From: Idiomarina sp.
Lineage (GTDB): Bacteria > Pseudomonadota > Gammaproteobacteria > Enterobacterales > Alteromonadaceae
Direction of reading: 5' to 3'
NCBI GenBank assembly: GCA_020831965.1
Contig: JAFIFP010000007.1
Location: forward strand, 62,001 to 126,000
Length of the DNA: 64,000 nucleotides
Positions 53,680 through 63,947 of the stretch are shown here, piece after piece (position 1 is the stretch's first letter; the number at the start of each line of letters is the position of its first letter). A program made the position numbers and the translations under genes. A model generated the notes under the pieces. The model was not told the DNA's origin, ran no database searches, and saw only the letters and a program-made list of their open reading frames with translations.

Positions 53680-54041
53680 AAGGAAATCTCCTCGCTTTCG
53701 TTGCGTCTCGGGTAAAAAAGTGCGCTAGTTGTACTTGATCCGACCAGTGAATGTCAATTTTCCGCTAAGAGAGCGTTCGGTTTTTGACCAGTTGTGCGGA
53801 TCTGGGAATGAACCAGCAATCGATGTAATCACTTAACGCGTATTAGTGTCGAATGGTTCATTCGGTGATGAACTTATACTTTAGTCTATAGCGAGTTCGA
53901 ATGAGTGCTGAATGACCAGAAAATCCCCGTTTTTATGAACTTTACGCGATAATTCGCGTAACTACGGTAATTGTAATTGCATGCTTCGGTGGATATACTT
54001 GCGCCACCGGCATCCATTGCGTTTTAACAGAAGGCAACACA
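53680..54041. promoter_or_regulatory. Divergent gltA-sdhC control region
   Basis: No gene is seen in these 362 bases. Near the sdh side is a perfect inverted repeat TTACGCGA-TAAT-TCGCGTAA (53942-53961), followed by the AT-rich GGTAATTGTAATTGCATGC. A -10-like TATACT is found at about 53875-53880. In enterobacteria this region carries ArcA, CRP and Fur/RyhB-linked control. No such site can be assigned with confidence here. Confidence 0.5.
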
Positions 54042-54419
54042 GTGGTGAAAAAACAAAGACCAGTAAATTTAGAACTGAATACCATCAGTTTTCCTCCTTC
54101 CGCGATAGCTTCCATTCTTCACCGAGTGTCTGGCGTCATTATGCTAGTACTCGTGGGATTATTGGTTTGGCTGCTTGCGACCTCACTCTCGTCACCTGAA
54201 GGCTTTGCCCAGGCCCAACACGTACTTGGCCATCCATTGGTTCGATTCGTCGTGTGGGGATTCTTGGCAGCTTTGGGTTATCACTTATTGGCGGGTTTAC
54301 GCCATATGGTGATGGACCTTGGCTTTTGGGAAGAGATTGACTCAGGTAACACAAGTGCACTTGTCACAATTGCATTAGCAGTCGTGCTAGCAGTGCTTGC
54401 GGGAGTATGGTTATGGTAA
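54042..54419 (+). CDS. sdhC: Succinate dehydrogenase cytochrome b556 subunit
   Basis: Membrane anchor of complex II that binds haem b and ubiquinone. The 125 residues have RPVNLELNTISFPPSAIASI, then the conserved HRVSGVIM with the quinone-site Ser and Arg, three membrane helices, and HLLAGLRHMVMDLGFWEE, in which His is the haem ligand. The start is GTG 54042 (a second GTG follows directly). Its end overlaps sdhD by 7 bases. First gene of sdhCDAB. Confidence 0.95.
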   Translation: MVKKQRPVNLELNTISFPPSAIASILHRVSGVIMLVLVGLLVWLLATSLSSPEGFAQAQHVLGHPLVRFVVWGFLAALGYHLLAGLRHMVMDLGFWEEIDSGNTSALVTIALAVVLAVLAGVWLW

Positions 54420-54760
54420 AAATTGCATCTACATTTGGTCGTAGCGGCACTCACGATTTTATTTTGATCCGTGCCAGTGCGCTAATCATGGCCGCTTACG
54501 TCGTATTCCTTGTGGCGTGGTTGGTCTGTAATCCAGGCGTTGATTACGCAGGCTGGGTTACACTCTATTCTCATCTAAGTATGAAAGTATTTACGCTGCT
54601 TGCCCTGACCGGACTGCTTATTCACGGCTGGATCGGGATTTGGCAAGTACTGACCGATTACGTAAAGAACGCATTATTGCGCGGAGCGCTCCAATATATC
54701 GTGGTGATTGCACTGTTGGTCTATTGGTTCACCGGCTTATTCGTATTGTGGGGTGTCTAA
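54413..54760 (+). CDS. sdhD: Succinate dehydrogenase membrane anchor subunit
   Basis: Second membrane anchor of complex II. Three hydrophobic helices cover 115 residues, and LLIHGWIGIWQVLTDYVK carries the family quinone-site Tyr/Asp region. I place the start at ATG 54413 because GGGAG (54401-54405) is 7 bases upstream and the result has the same length as E. coli SdhD. ATG 54407 is in frame two codons earlier. It ends directly before sdhA. Confidence 0.93.
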   Translation: MVKIASTFGRSGTHDFILIRASALIMAAYVVFLVAWLVCNPGVDYAGWVTLYSHLSMKVFTLLALTGLLIHGWIGIWQVLTDYVKNALLRGALQYIVVIALLVYWFTGLFVLWGV

Positions 54761-56530
54761 GTGAGCAGCATCAAAGAACTTGAGTTTGACGCAGTAGTCA
54801 TCGGCGCCGGTGGCGCAGGTATGCGTGCTGCACTACAAATCTCTGAAAACGGCATGAGCTGCGCGCTGATGTCGAAAGTATTCCCAACTCGTTCACATAC
54901 TGTGTCAGCGCAAGGTGGTATTACTGTTGCGCTGGGTAATGCACACGAGGACAATTGGGAATGGCACATGTTCGACACCGTGAAAGGGTCGGATTACATT
55001 GGTGACCAAGACGCCATTGAGTACATGTGTAAAACAGGCCCGGAAGCAATTTTAGAGCTAGAAAACATGGGCTTGCCTTTCTCTCGTTTTGAAAACGGTA
55101 AAGTATATCAACGTCCGTTCGGTGGCCAATCGAAGAACTTCGGTGGCGAGCAAGCAGCGCGTACCGCAGCTGCGGCTGACCGTACCGGACATGCGCTACT
55201 TCATCTGCTGTATCAGCAGAACGTTAAGAATCGCACAACAGTATTATCTGAATGGTACGCATTGGACTTGGTTAAGAACCAAGACGGTGTTGTTACTGGC
55301 GTCACTGCGTTACACATTGAAACTGGTGAAACCTACCATATCAAAGCGAAAGCTGTGGTACTTGCGACCGGCGGTGCAGGGCGGATCTACGCGTCCACCA
55401 CTAACGCCCACATTAATACGGGTGATGGCGTGGGTATGGCATTGCGTGCCGGCGTGCCTGTACAAGATATGGAAATGTGGCAGTTCCACCCAACCGGTAT
55501 TGCAGGTGCGGGCTCACTCGTGACCGAAGGTTGCCGAGGAGAGGGCGGTTACTTATTAAATAAAGACGGCGAGCGCTTCATGGAGCGTTATGCGCCAAAT
55601 GCGAAAGACTTGGCGGGTCGTGACGTCGTTGCTCGTGCAATGATGACTGAAATTCGCGAAGGCCGCGGCTGTGATGGCCCGTGGGGTCCGCATATTAAAT
55701 TGAAGCTCGACCACTTGGGCCGTGATGTACTGGAAGCGCGCTTACCTGGTGTATGTGACTTGTCGAAAACATTCGCCCACGTTGACCCAGCAGAAGAGCC
55801 GATTCCAGTCATTCCAACCTGTCACTACATGATGGGTGGTATTCCAACAGACGTAAATGGTCAGTGTTTACAGATAGATGCGAAGGGCAATGCAACGCCA
55901 ATTCAAGGCTTGTTTGCGTGTGGTGAAATTGCCTGTGTGTCTGTACATGGTGCCAACCGCTTGGGTGGTAACTCCTTGCTAGACCTCGTGGTCTTTGGCC
56001 GTGCGACGGGCTTGCATTTAGGTGAAGCATTAGCCGCCACCACGGAAGCCCGTGCAGCCTCTGCAGACGACGTAGAAGCAGCTATGGCGCGCACAAACCG
56101 CTGGAACATAACTCAAAAGGGTGAAGATCCAGTTCAAATTCGTCGCGACTTGCAGCAGTGCATGCAGTTGAACTTCTCGGTATTCCGTGAAGGTGACGCT
56201 ATGGTTACTGGCTTGCAAGAGTTACGCGAAATTCGTGAGCGGTTAAATCATGCACGTCTTGACGACACAAGTATGGACTTCAACACAGCGCGCATCGAGT
56301 GCCTTGAGTTGGATAATTTGATGGAAACTGCTTATTCAACCGCTGTTTCTGCGAGCTTCCGTCAAGAAAGTCGCGGTGCCCATAGTCGTGCTGACTACCC
56401 TGACCGTGATGACGAGAACTGGCTGGTTCACACTGTGTATCGTCCTGAAGAAGAGAGCATGGTGAAGCGCGAAGTTAACATGGCTCCTAAATTGCGTGAG
56501 GCGTTCCCGCCGAAAGCGCGGACGTATTAA
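54761..56530 (+). CDS. sdhA: Succinate dehydrogenase flavoprotein subunit
   Basis: Catalytic subunit of complex II; oxidises succinate to fumarate with covalently bound FAD. In 589 residues: FAD motif [15 protein letters not shown], the flavinylated His46 in [35 protein letters not shown], the active-site Arg in [17 protein letters not shown], and a C-terminal [17 protein letters not shown]. The GTG start follows the sdhD stop without a spacer. The gene is 11 bases before sdhB. Confidence 0.97.
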   Translation: MSSIKELEFDAVVIGAGGAGMRAALQISENGMSCALMSKVFPTRSHTVSAQGGITVALGNAHEDNWEWHMFDTVKGSDYIGDQDAIEYMCKTGPEAILELENMGLPFSRFENGKVYQRPFGGQSKNFGGEQAARTAAAADRTGHALLHLLYQQNVKNRTTVLSEWYALDLVKNQDGVVTGVTALHIETGETYHIKAKAVVLATGGAGRIYASTTNAHINTGDGVGMALRAGVPVQDMEMWQFHPTGIAGAGSLVTEGCRGEGGYLLNKDGERFMERYAPNAKDLAGRDVVARAMMTEIREGRGCDGPWGPHIKLKLDHLGRDVLEARLPGVCDLSKTFAHVDPAEEPIPVIPTCHYMMGGIPTDVNGQCLQIDAKGNATPIQGLFACGEIACVSVHGANRLGGNSLLDLVVFGRATGLHLGEALAATTEARAASADDVEAAMARTNRWNITQKGEDPVQIRRDLQQCMQLNFSVFREGDAMVTGLQELREIRERLNHARLDDTSMDFNTARIECLELDNLMETAYSTAVSASFRQESRGAHSRADYPDRDDENWLVHTVYRPEEESMVKREVNMAPKLREAFPPKARTY

Positions 56531-56541
56531 GAGGTGCAACG

Positions 56542-57258
56542 ATGAAAAAGTTAACGTTTTCGATCTATCGTTACAACCCAGAAGTAGATGCAAAGCCGCG
56601 GATGCAAGACTACACGCTGGAACTTGAAGATAACCAAGATTTGATGGTGCTTGAAGCATTAATCAAGATTAAGGAAGAACAAGATCCTTCACTGTCTTTC
56701 CGTCGTTCATGTCGAGAAGGGGTGTGCGGCTCTGACGGCTTTAATATCAACGGTAAAAACGGCCTGGCTTGTATTACTAACTTATCGTCATTGAAGTCGA
56801 ACAAGATTGTAGTGCGGCCTCTGCCAGGACTGCCGGTTATCCGCGATTTGATTGTGGACATGACGCAGTTCTATCAGCAATACGAAAAAGTGAAGCCGTA
56901 TCTGATTAATGAAGACAAGAACCCACCTGCACGGGAGCGGTTACAGAGCCCTGAAGAGCGCGAAAAGCTTGATGGTCTGTATGAGTGTATCCTGTGTGCG
57001 TGTTGTTCCACTTCATGTCCTTCATTCTGGTGGAATCCTGATAAGTTCATTGGTCCTGCGGGATTGCTGCATGCCTACCGTTTCTTGGCAGACAGCCGCG
57101 ACACGGCAACTGAACAACGTTTGGATGACCTTGACGACGCGTTTAGTGTGTTCCGGTGCCATGGCATCATGAACTGCGTAAATGTTTGTCCGAAAGGATT
57201 AAACCCAACGAAGGCTATTGGACACATCAAATCGATGCTGTTAAGTCGCGCTGTTTAG
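56542..57258 (+). CDS. sdhB: Succinate dehydrogenase iron-sulfur subunit
   Basis: Carries electrons from FAD to quinone through three Fe-S clusters. In 238 residues the 2Fe-2S ligands are in SCREGVCGSDGFNINGKNGLAC, the 4Fe-4S in CILCACCSTSCPSFWW, and the 3Fe-4S in CHGIMNCVNVCPKGLNPTKAI. An AAGAGGTG sequence precedes ATG 56542. The gene closes the sdh operon; a terminator follows. Confidence 0.97.
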   Translation: MKKLTFSIYRYNPEVDAKPRMQDYTLELEDNQDLMVLEALIKIKEEQDPSLSFRRSCREGVCGSDGFNINGKNGLACITNLSSLKSNKIVVRPLPGLPVIRDLIVDMTQFYQQYEKVKPYLINEDKNPPARERLQSPEEREKLDGLYECILCACCSTSCPSFWWNPDKFIGPAGLLHAYRFLADSRDTATEQRLDDLDDAFSVFRCHGIMNCVNVCPKGLNPTKAIGHIKSMLLSRAV

Positions 57259-57301
57259 CAAAACTGCGAGGCTTTGGTATAGTAGTGGTTATGTTGTGAT
57301 G

Positions 57302-57334
57302 AATAGCCATCCCGATTCGGATGGCTATTTTTTT
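57302..57334 (+). terminator. Terminator between sdhB and sucA
   Basis: 11-bp perfect stem AATAGCCATCC / GGATGGCTATT (57302-57312, 57319-57329) with a 6-base loop and a T run. It would separate or attenuate sdhCDAB from sucAB transcription. Confidence 0.9.
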
Positions 57335-57399
57335 AAAATCAACAGGTACAACGAACCATTAGTTGTTTTTCACGGTTCAAGTGAGTGAAAGGAAAAGCA

Positions 57400-60201
57400 A
57401 TGCAAGAAGGCGCAATGCAAGCCTGGATTGAATCCTCCCCTCTGGCCGGCGGTAACGCGGCCTACATCGAAGAGCTGTTCGAGCTCTATCTAGACGACCC
57501 TGGCGCGGTAACGAGCGAATGGCGTGAGCTATTTGATAAGTTACCCAAAGGCCCAAGCCTTGATGTGAAGCATAGCGAGATTCGCGAGCAGTTTCGTGAA
57601 GCCGCTAAATTGAAGCTAAAACAGTCGGGCGGTGGTGGCTTAAATGCTGAGGAAGCGGAGAAACAAGTTCGTGTTCTACAGCTGATTAATGCCTATCGAT
57701 TCCGGGGGCATCAGCATGCAAAGGTCGACCCACTTGGACTCTGGAAGCAAGAGTCGGTGCCCGATCTGTCGCTTGAATACCATAGCTTGAGCAAAGACGA
57801 CTTAAATACTGAATTTAATGTGGGTTCGCTCATTATTGGCAAAGATATGGCCAAATTGAGTGAGATTCACCAAGCTCTGGAAGCAATCTATTGTGGCTCG
57901 ATCGGTGCGGAATATATGCATATCGTATCGACCGACGAAAAACGTTGGATTCAGCAACGCTTGGAGTCGCAACTTGGTCAGCCAAAGTTTAGCGCGGAAG
58001 AGCGTACACGTACGTTAAAAGAACTGATTGCTACCGATGGTCTCGAAAAATACCTTGGGTCAAAGTTTCCGGGTGCGAAGCGCTTCTCGTTGGAAGGTGG
58101 CGACTCGCTCGTTCCACTGGTGAAGTCACTCATTCGTCGTGCCGGAGCTCAAGGTGCGAAAGAAGTCGTTATCGGAATGGCTCACCGAGGGCGCTTGAAC
58201 TTACTCATTAACGTCTTGGGTAAGCATCCTCAAGAGTTGTTCGATGAGTTTGCTGGCAAGAACACCACGGACAAAGCTGGCGATGTGAAGTATCACATGG
58301 GCTTCTCGTCAGACTTTGATACTGAAGGTGGCAATGTTCACTTAGCTTTAGCCTTTAACCCGTCTCATCTTGAAATCGTTAACCCTGTTGTTATGGGGTC
58401 GGTGCGTGCGCGCATGGATCGTCGGGGCTGCAAAGATGGCAGTCAAGCGCTGCCTATTACCATTCACGGGGATGCTGCGATTGCAGGTCAAGGCGTCGTG
58501 CAAGAAACGTTTAACTTGTCGAAAACGCGCGCATACAGCGTTGGTGGCAGTATCCGCATTGTGGTGAACAATCAGGTTGGCTTTACCACGTCGAAGCAAG
58601 AAGATGCGCGGTCGACTCAGTACTGTACCGATATCGCAAAAATGGTTCAGGCGCCGATTTTCCACGTAAATGCGGACGATCCGGAAGCCGTTCTGTTTGT
58701 TTCTCAGCTTGCGGTCGATTATCGCAACACCTTTAAGCGTGATGTAGTGATTGATCTGGTTTGTTATCGCCGTCATGGCCATAACGAAGCGGATGAGCCA
58801 AATGCAACGCAGCCCTTGATGTATCAGAAAATTAAGAAACATCCGGTGCCGCGTGAGATCTATGCGAAACGTTTGATCGAAGAAAGTCTGGTAAGTGAGG
58901 ACGACATTAAGTCGTATGTTGCTGACTATCGTGATGCCTTGGACAAAGGTGATTGCGTTGTTGAAGAGTGGCGCCCCATGCAGGCCCACTCGGTAGACTG
59001 GTCGCCATTTGTTGGTAACGACTGGGATGTTGATTACAGCGCAACCATTAACGTGAAAGAACTAAAAGACTTGGGCGCGAAGATTACTGCGATCCCAGAG
59101 GGCTTCAAACTCAATAGCCGGGTCAATAAGGTTTACGAAGAGCGCGTTAAAATGGCGGGCGGTGAGCGCGGTCTGGATTGGGGTATGGCGGAAACTTTAG
59201 CCTATGCGTCACTCGTTAAACATGGTGTGCGCATTCGTATGACTGGACAGGACTGTGGGCGTGGTACTTTTTTCCACCGCCACGCGGTATTGCACAATCA
59301 GAAAGACGCAGCCACCTACTTGCCACTGACTAACGTCGATGACAAGCAAGCCCAAATCGAGATTTATGACTCTGTGCTTTCTGAAGAAGCCGTTATGGCG
59401 TTTGAATACGGCTACGCAACAGCAGAGCCGAACACCATGGTCATTTGGGAAGCCCAATTTGGTGACTTCGCAAATGGTGCCCAAGTGGTTATTGATCAGT
59501 TCCTCAGCTCAGGTGAGCAGAAGTGGGGTCGCTTGTGTGGCTTAACGCTCCTGTTACCTCATGGTTACGAGGGGCAAGGCCCAGAGCATAGTTCTGCACG
59601 TTTAGAACGGTTCTTGCAGCTGAGCGCGGATCATAACTGGTCTGTGTGTGTCCCTACGACACCTGCTCAGGTATTCAATATGATTCGTCGTCAGCATCTA
59701 CGCCCAGTGCGTCGACCGCTGATCGTGATGACTCCGAAATCATTGTTACGCCATGCTGACGCGGTCTCTTCACTCGAAGAACTGGCGGAAAGTAAGTTCC
59801 ACAATGTCATCGGGGAAATCGATAAGCTCGATTCGAAAAAAGTAAAACGTGTGGTCTTCTGTAGTGGTAAAGTTTACTACGACTTGTTGGCCGCTCGTCG
59901 CAAGGAAGAGAAGAACGATGTGGCAATTATCCGCGTTGAGCAACTCTATCCGTTCCCGCATGAAGAAATGGCCGAAGTACTGAAAGAGTATCAGCACGTC
60001 AAAGATTTCGTTTGGTGTCAGGAAGAACCGCAGAATCAGGGTGCTTGGTATTGCAGTCAGCATCATTTCTGGGATGCAATTCCGAAGGGAGCTACATTGA
60101 AGTATGCAGGTCGTGCAGCTTCCTCTTCACCGGCTGTGGGCTATGCCTCTGTGCATAAAGAGCAGCAAGAGAAACTCGTTAACGAAGCGCTAAGCATTTA
60201 A
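57400..60201 (+). CDS. sucA: 2-oxoglutarate dehydrogenase E1 component
   Basis: Thiamine-diphosphate-dependent E1 subunit that decarboxylates 2-oxoglutarate. The 933 residues show the N-terminal SPLAGGNAAYIEELFELYLDDPGAV motif, RFSLEGGDSLVPLVKSLI, GMAHRGRLNLLINVLGK, the TPP-binding GDAAIAGQGVVQET, CYRRHGHNEADEP, and the transketolase-like C-terminal half with QDCGRGTFFHRHAVL. The start ATG 57400 has AAAGGA 6 bases upstream; the GTG at 57385 overlaps this RBS. It is followed by sucB after 16 bases. Confidence 0.97.
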   Translation: MQEGAMQAWIESSPLAGGNAAYIEELFELYLDDPGAVTSEWRELFDKLPKGPSLDVKHSEIREQFREAAKLKLKQSGGGGLNAEEAEKQVRVLQLINAYRFRGHQHAKVDPLGLWKQESVPDLSLEYHSLSKDDLNTEFNVGSLIIGKDMAKLSEIHQALEAIYCGSIGAEYMHIVSTDEKRWIQQRLESQLGQPKFSAEERTRTLKELIATDGLEKYLGSKFPGAKRFSLEGGDSLVPLVKSLIRRAGAQGAKEVVIGMAHRGRLNLLINVLGKHPQELFDEFAGKNTTDKAGDVKYHMGFSSDFDTEGGNVHLALAFNPSHLEIVNPVVMGSVRARMDRRGCKDGSQALPITIHGDAAIAGQGVVQETFNLSKTRAYSVGGSIRIVVNNQVGFTTSKQEDARSTQYCTDIAKMVQAPIFHVNADDPEAVLFVSQLAVDYRNTFKRDVVIDLVCYRRHGHNEADEPNATQPLMYQKIKKHPVPREIYAKRLIEESLVSEDDIKSYVADYRDALDKGDCVVEEWRPMQAHSVDWSPFVGNDWDVDYSATINVKELKDLGAKITAIPEGFKLNSRVNKVYEERVKMAGGERGLDWGMAETLAYASLVKHGVRIRMTGQDCGRGTFFHRHAVLHNQKDAATYLPLTNVDDKQAQIEIYDSVLSEEAVMAFEYGYATAEPNTMVIWEAQFGDFANGAQVVIDQFLSSGEQKWGRLCGLTLLLPHGYEGQGPEHSSARLERFLQLSADHNWSVCVPTTPAQVFNMIRRQHLRPVRRPLIVMTPKSLLRHADAVSSLEELAESKFHNVIGEIDKLDSKKVKRVVFCSGKVYYDLLAARRKEEKNDVAIIRVEQLYPFPHEEMAEVLKEYQHVKDFVWCQEEPQNQGAWYCSQHHFWDAIPKGATLKYAGRAASSSPAVGYASVHKEQQEKLVNEALSI

Positions 60202-60217
60202 CAGGTGAGAATAAACC

Positions 60218-61774
60218 ATGGCGATTGAGATTAAAGTACCTGAATTACCCGAGTCTGTAGCGGACGGCACCATCGCAACTTGGCATGTCAAGGAAGGCGA
60301 TTCGGTGACTCGCGATCAGAACTTGGTCGACATCGAAACTGACAAAGTGGTACTTGAAGTAGTAGCCGAAGCGGATGGCGTCATTGGCAAGATTACTGCT
60401 CAGGAAGGCGACACTGTTGAAGGTCAGCAAGTGATTGGTACTATTGACGAAGGCAAGAAGGGCAATAGCTCTGAAGAGAAGGCCAGCAAAAGCGAACCTT
60501 CAGCAAGTGAGTCAAATACAAAAGATGAATCAGCGTCGAGCGACACCAGCTCAGAGAGTTCGTCAGAAGATACTGGCGAAACTTTAGAGGTTAAGGTACC
60601 CGAGCTGCCAGAGTCTGTTTCAGAGGCAACCATTGCAACCTGGCATGTAAAAGCAGGGGATACAGTGAGTCGCGACCAGAATCTCGTTGATATCGAAACT
60701 GACAAAGTGGTGCTCGAAGTCGTCGCTGAAGCCGACGGCGTATTGGCTGAAATCCTTCATGAAGAAGGTGCCAATGTTGGTGGTCACGAAGTGATCGCGA
60801 CCCTGACCAAAGGTGGTCAAGGAAAAGTCGCGAAGTCAGCAGCGAAAGATGAAGCACCGGCAGGCGATGACTCTGACAAAGATTCATCTGACGCGGTAAG
60901 CCCTTCAGTGCGTCGTTTACTTGCCGAGCATGATCTCAGCGCAGGCGACGTGAAAGGCACCGGGAAAGACGCACGTATTACTAAAGAAGACGTGGAGAAA
61001 CACGTGAAGTCGAAGTCGAGTGGAAGTTCAGAGAGCAAGTCATCCTCTAACGCTCAACCTGCAGTGAGTGGCGATCGGACGCAGAAGCGCGTTGCGATGA
61101 CGCGCTTGCGCAAGACGATTGCGAAGCGTTTACTCGAAGCGAAAAACTCTACAGCAATGCTAACGACCTTTAACGAAGTCAATATGAAGCCAATTATGGA
61201 TCTTCGTAAGACTTATCAGAAAGAATTTGAAGACCGTCACGGTATTCGTTTGGGCTTCATGTCTTTCTACGTGAAAGCAGTTGTTGAAGCGTTGAAGCGC
61301 TTCCCAGAAGTAAATGCGTCGATTGACGGTGATGATATTGTCTATCACAACTATTTCGACGTGAGTATTGCCGTGTCTACGCCACGTGGTCTGGTGACTC
61401 CAGTATTACGTGACGCTGACAAGTTGAGCTTGGCTGAAATTGAAGCGGGCATCAAAGAGTTGGCAATTAAAGGACGCGACGGTAAGTTGACCCTGGATGA
61501 AATGCAGGGTGGTAACTTCACTATCACGAACGGCGGCGTATTTGGCTCGCTATTATCTACTCCTATCTTAAACCCACCGCAAAGCGCAATCTTGGGTATG
61601 CACAAAATCCAAGACCGCCCAATGGCAGTGGACGGCAAGGTTGAGATTCTACCAATGATGTACTTGGCGTTATCTTACGACCACCGCATCATTGACGGTA
61701 GGGAATCGGTTGGCTTCCTTGTCACCGTGAAAAATCTGCTCGAAGATCCTCAGCGTCTCTTGCTGGATATCTAA
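60218..61774 (+). CDS. sucB: 2-oxoglutarate dehydrogenase E2 (dihydrolipoyl succinyltransferase) with two lipoyl domains
   Basis: Core of the 2-oxoglutarate dehydrogenase complex, transferring succinyl groups to CoA. At 518 residues it is longer than E. coli SucB (about 405) because it has two lipoyl domains, residues 2-77 (Lys43 in ETDKVVLEV) and 123-197 (Lys163 in ETDKVVLEV). They are joined by a Ser/Glu/Asp-rich linker in place of the usual Ala/Pro linker. The E3-binding domain [22 protein letters not shown] starts near 228, and the catalytic domain ends with [16 protein letters not shown]. The lpd (E3) gene is elsewhere. Confidence 0.96.
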   Translation: MAIEIKVPELPESVADGTIATWHVKEGDSVTRDQNLVDIETDKVVLEVVAEADGVIGKITAQEGDTVEGQQVIGTIDEGKKGNSSEEKASKSEPSASESNTKDESASSDTSSESSSEDTGETLEVKVPELPESVSEATIATWHVKAGDTVSRDQNLVDIETDKVVLEVVAEADGVLAEILHEEGANVGGHEVIATLTKGGQGKVAKSAAKDEAPAGDDSDKDSSDAVSPSVRRLLAEHDLSAGDVKGTGKDARITKEDVEKHVKSKSSGSSESKSSSNAQPAVSGDRTQKRVAMTRLRKTIAKRLLEAKNSTAMLTTFNEVNMKPIMDLRKTYQKEFEDRHGIRLGFMSFYVKAVVEALKRFPEVNASIDGDDIVYHNYFDVSIAVSTPRGLVTPVLRDADKLSLAEIEAGIKELAIKGRDGKLTLDEMQGGNFTITNGGVFGSLLSTPILNPPQSAILGMHKIQDRPMAVDGKVEILPMMYLALSYDHRIIDGRESVGFLVTVKNLLEDPQRLLLDI

Positions 61775-61785
61775 AGGCATAACAC

Positions 61786-61817
61786 GCGGCAGCACCAGAT
61801 GCTGCCGCTGTCTTTTT
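61786..61817 (+). terminator. Terminator after sucB
   Basis: GCGGCAGCA / TGCTGCCGC (61786-61794, 61800-61808) with a 5-base loop, followed by TGTCTTTTT. Confidence 0.88.
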
Positions 61818-61831
61818 GCGTCGGAAAAACG

Positions 61832-61837
61832 TATAAT
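61832..61837 (+). promoter_or_regulatory. -10 element of a promoter for sucCD
   Basis: A perfect TATAAT stands 68 bases before the sucC ATG and just after the sucB terminator. No good -35 lies at 17 bases (TGTCTT at 61809-61814). Its position suggests that sucCD has its own start in addition to any read-through. Confidence 0.55.
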
Positions 61838-61905
61838 CCGCCGCGAAAATTCGGGTAAGCAGCTCAGGCTGCTTTCGTTTTGAATGAACAGACGGAAAAA
61901 GCATC

Positions 61906-63075
61906 ATGAATTTGCATGAGTATCAAGCTAAGCAGCTTTTCAGAGAGTTCGGTTTACCGGTCTCTGATGGTTATGCGGTCGACACTGCCGATGAAGCAGT
62001 GGAGTCAGCAAAGAAGATTGGCGGCGACAAGTGGGTCGTAAAATGTCAGGTCCACGCTGGTGGCCGCGGTAAAGCGGGCGGCGTGAAACTGGTATCCAGC
62101 TTGGATGAAGTGCGTGCATTTGCTGATCACTGGGTTGGTAAAAACCTTGTGACTTATCAAACAGATGCGAATGGTCAGCCAGTCGCTAAGATCTTAGTTG
62201 AGAGCTGCACTGATATCGCTCAAGAACTGTACCTTGGTGCAGTGGTTGATCGTGCAACACACAAGATCGTGTTCATGGCATCAACAGAAGGCGGCGTTGA
62301 GATCGAAAAAGTCGCTGAAGAAACTCCAGAGAAAATTCTGAAAGCGATCATTGACCCAACTGTAGGGCCGCAACCTTATCAAGGTCGTGATTTAGCATTC
62401 CAGCTTGGCTTAAATCCAGAACAAGTGAAGCAATTCACTAAGATCTTCATGGGCTTGGCGAAGATGTTTGAGCAGTATGACTTTGCACTGCTTGAAATTA
62501 ATCCGTTGGTTATTACTGACGAAGGCAACCTGCATTGCTTGGACGGCAAGATCAACATCGACAGTAACGCGATGTATCGTCAGCCTAAAATTAAGGAAAT
62601 GCACGATCCTTCACAGGAAGACTCGCGCGAAGCCCATGCGGCGAAGTTTGAGCTCAACTACGTTGCGCTCGACGGCAACATCGGCTGTATGGTGAACGGT
62701 GCTGGTTTGGCGATGGGAACAATGGACATCGTAAAACTTAGTGGCGGTGAACCTGCGAACTTCCTTGACGTTGGTGGCGGAGCGACCAAAGAACGCGTAT
62801 CAGAAGCGTTCAAAATTATCTTGTCTGACGACAACGTAAAAGCAGTATTCGTAAATATCTTCGGCGGTATCGTGCGTTGTGACATGATCGCAGAAGGGAT
62901 TATCGGTGCAGTTGAGCAAGTTGGCGTGAAAGTGCCAGTGGTTGTTCGCCTTGAAGGTAACAACGCCGAACTTGGAACTCAAAAACTCGCCGAGAGCGGC
63001 TTGAATATTCAAGCGGCTACCAGTCTGACAGATGCAGCTCAGAAAGTTGTTGCTGCAGCAGCCGGAGGTCAATAA
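61906..63075 (+). CDS. sucC: Succinyl-CoA synthetase beta subunit (ADP-forming)
   Basis: Substrate- and nucleotide-binding subunit of succinyl-CoA ligase. The 389 residues start [24 protein letters not shown] and have the ATP-grasp elements [42 protein letters not shown] (split) and [15 protein letters not shown] and FLDVGGGA in the ligase domain. The stop overlaps the sucD start by one base (TAATG), which is the usual coupling. Confidence 0.97.
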   Translation: MNLHEYQAKQLFREFGLPVSDGYAVDTADEAVESAKKIGGDKWVVKCQVHAGGRGKAGGVKLVSSLDEVRAFADHWVGKNLVTYQTDANGQPVAKILVESCTDIAQELYLGAVVDRATHKIVFMASTEGGVEIEKVAEETPEKILKAIIDPTVGPQPYQGRDLAFQLGLNPEQVKQFTKIFMGLAKMFEQYDFALLEINPLVITDEGNLHCLDGKINIDSNAMYRQPKIKEMHDPSQEDSREAHAAKFELNYVALDGNIGCMVNGAGLAMGTMDIVKLSGGEPANFLDVGGGATKERVSEAFKIILSDDNVKAVFVNIFGGIVRCDMIAEGIIGAVEQVGVKVPVVVRLEGNNAELGTQKLAESGLNIQAATSLTDAAQKVVAAAAGGQ

Positions 63076-63947
63076 TGTCTATCTTGATCGATAAAAACAC
63101 CAAAGTTATTTGCCAAGGTTTTACCGGTGGTCAGGGTACTTTCCACTCTGAGCAAGCAATTGCTTATGGCACGCAAATGGTCGGTGGTGTAACACCTGGT
63201 AAAGGCGGTCAAACGCATCTTGGTTTGCCAGTGTTCAACACCGTAAAAGAAGCGGTTGCAGCAACAGGCGCAACGGCTTCTGTTATTTACGTACCGGCAC
63301 CTTTCTGTAAAGACTCAATCATCGAAGCTGCAGACGCAGGCATTGAACTGATTATCTGTATCACAGAAGGCATCCCAACGTTGGATATGCTGTATGTGAA
63401 AGAGTACTTGACGCACAAAGGCGTGCGCATGATTGGTCCAAATTGCCCAGGTGTAATCACTCCAGGCGAATGTAAGATTGGTATTATGCCAGGTCACATT
63501 CACAAGCCAGGTAAAGTAGGCATCGTTTCTCGCTCAGGTACATTAACCTATGAAGCAGTGAAGCAAACTACAGACGAAGGTTTCGGCCAGTCGACCTGTG
63601 TTGGTATTGGTGGTGACCCAATTCCAGGCTCAAACTTTATCGATATTCTTGAGTTGTTTGAGAAAGATCCTGCGACTGAAGCGATTGTGATGATCGGTGA
63701 GATCGGAGGCACTGCGGAAGAAGAAGCTGCTGAGTACATTAAACATCATGTTACTAAGCCAGTAGTATCTTACATCGCGGGCGTAACAGCTCCTCCTGGT
63801 AAGCGTATGGGCCATGCCGGTGCAATTATTTCAGGTGGTAAAGGTACTGCTGATGAGAAGTTTGCAGCACTGGAAGCAGCTGGCGTAAAAACGGTTCGCA
63901 GCCTTGCGGATATCGGCAAAGCATTACGCGAAAAAACTAACTGGTAA
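63075..63947 (+). CDS. sucD: Succinyl-CoA synthetase alpha subunit
   Basis: CoA-binding and phosphohistidine-bearing subunit. In 290 residues: [20 protein letters not shown] (CoA Rossmann domain), [42 protein letters not shown] and the active-site His in [15 protein letters not shown] (about residue 246). It starts on the last base of the sucC stop. The window ends 53 bases after its stop and no further gene start can be assigned. Confidence 0.97.
   Translation: MSILIDKNTKVICQGFTGGQGTFHSEQAIAYGTQMVGGVTPGKGGQTHLGLPVFNTVKEAVAATGATASVIYVPAPFCKDSIIEAADAGIELIICITEGIPTLDMLYVKEYLTHKGVRMIGPNCPGVITPGECKIGIMPGHIHKPGKVGIVSRSGTLTYEAVKQTTDEGFGQSTCVGIGGDPIPGSNFIDILELFEKDPATEAIVMIGEIGGTAEEEAAEYIKHHVTKPVVSYIAGVTAPPGKRMGHAGAIISGGKGTADEKFAALEAAGVKTVRSLADIGKALREKTNW

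Noticed and set aside
53981-54199. 72-codon frame upstream of and overlapping sdhC
   Set aside because: Overlaps sdhC in another frame and lacks family features; the promoter region is a better explanation.
58348-58989. 213-codon open frame antisense to sucA
   Set aside because: Fully contained in sucA, no RBS, no recognisable domain.
60218-60815. Assembly duplication within sucB
   Set aside because: The two copies differ at many synonymous sites and have different flanking linkers, so it is a real domain duplication and not an assembly artefact.
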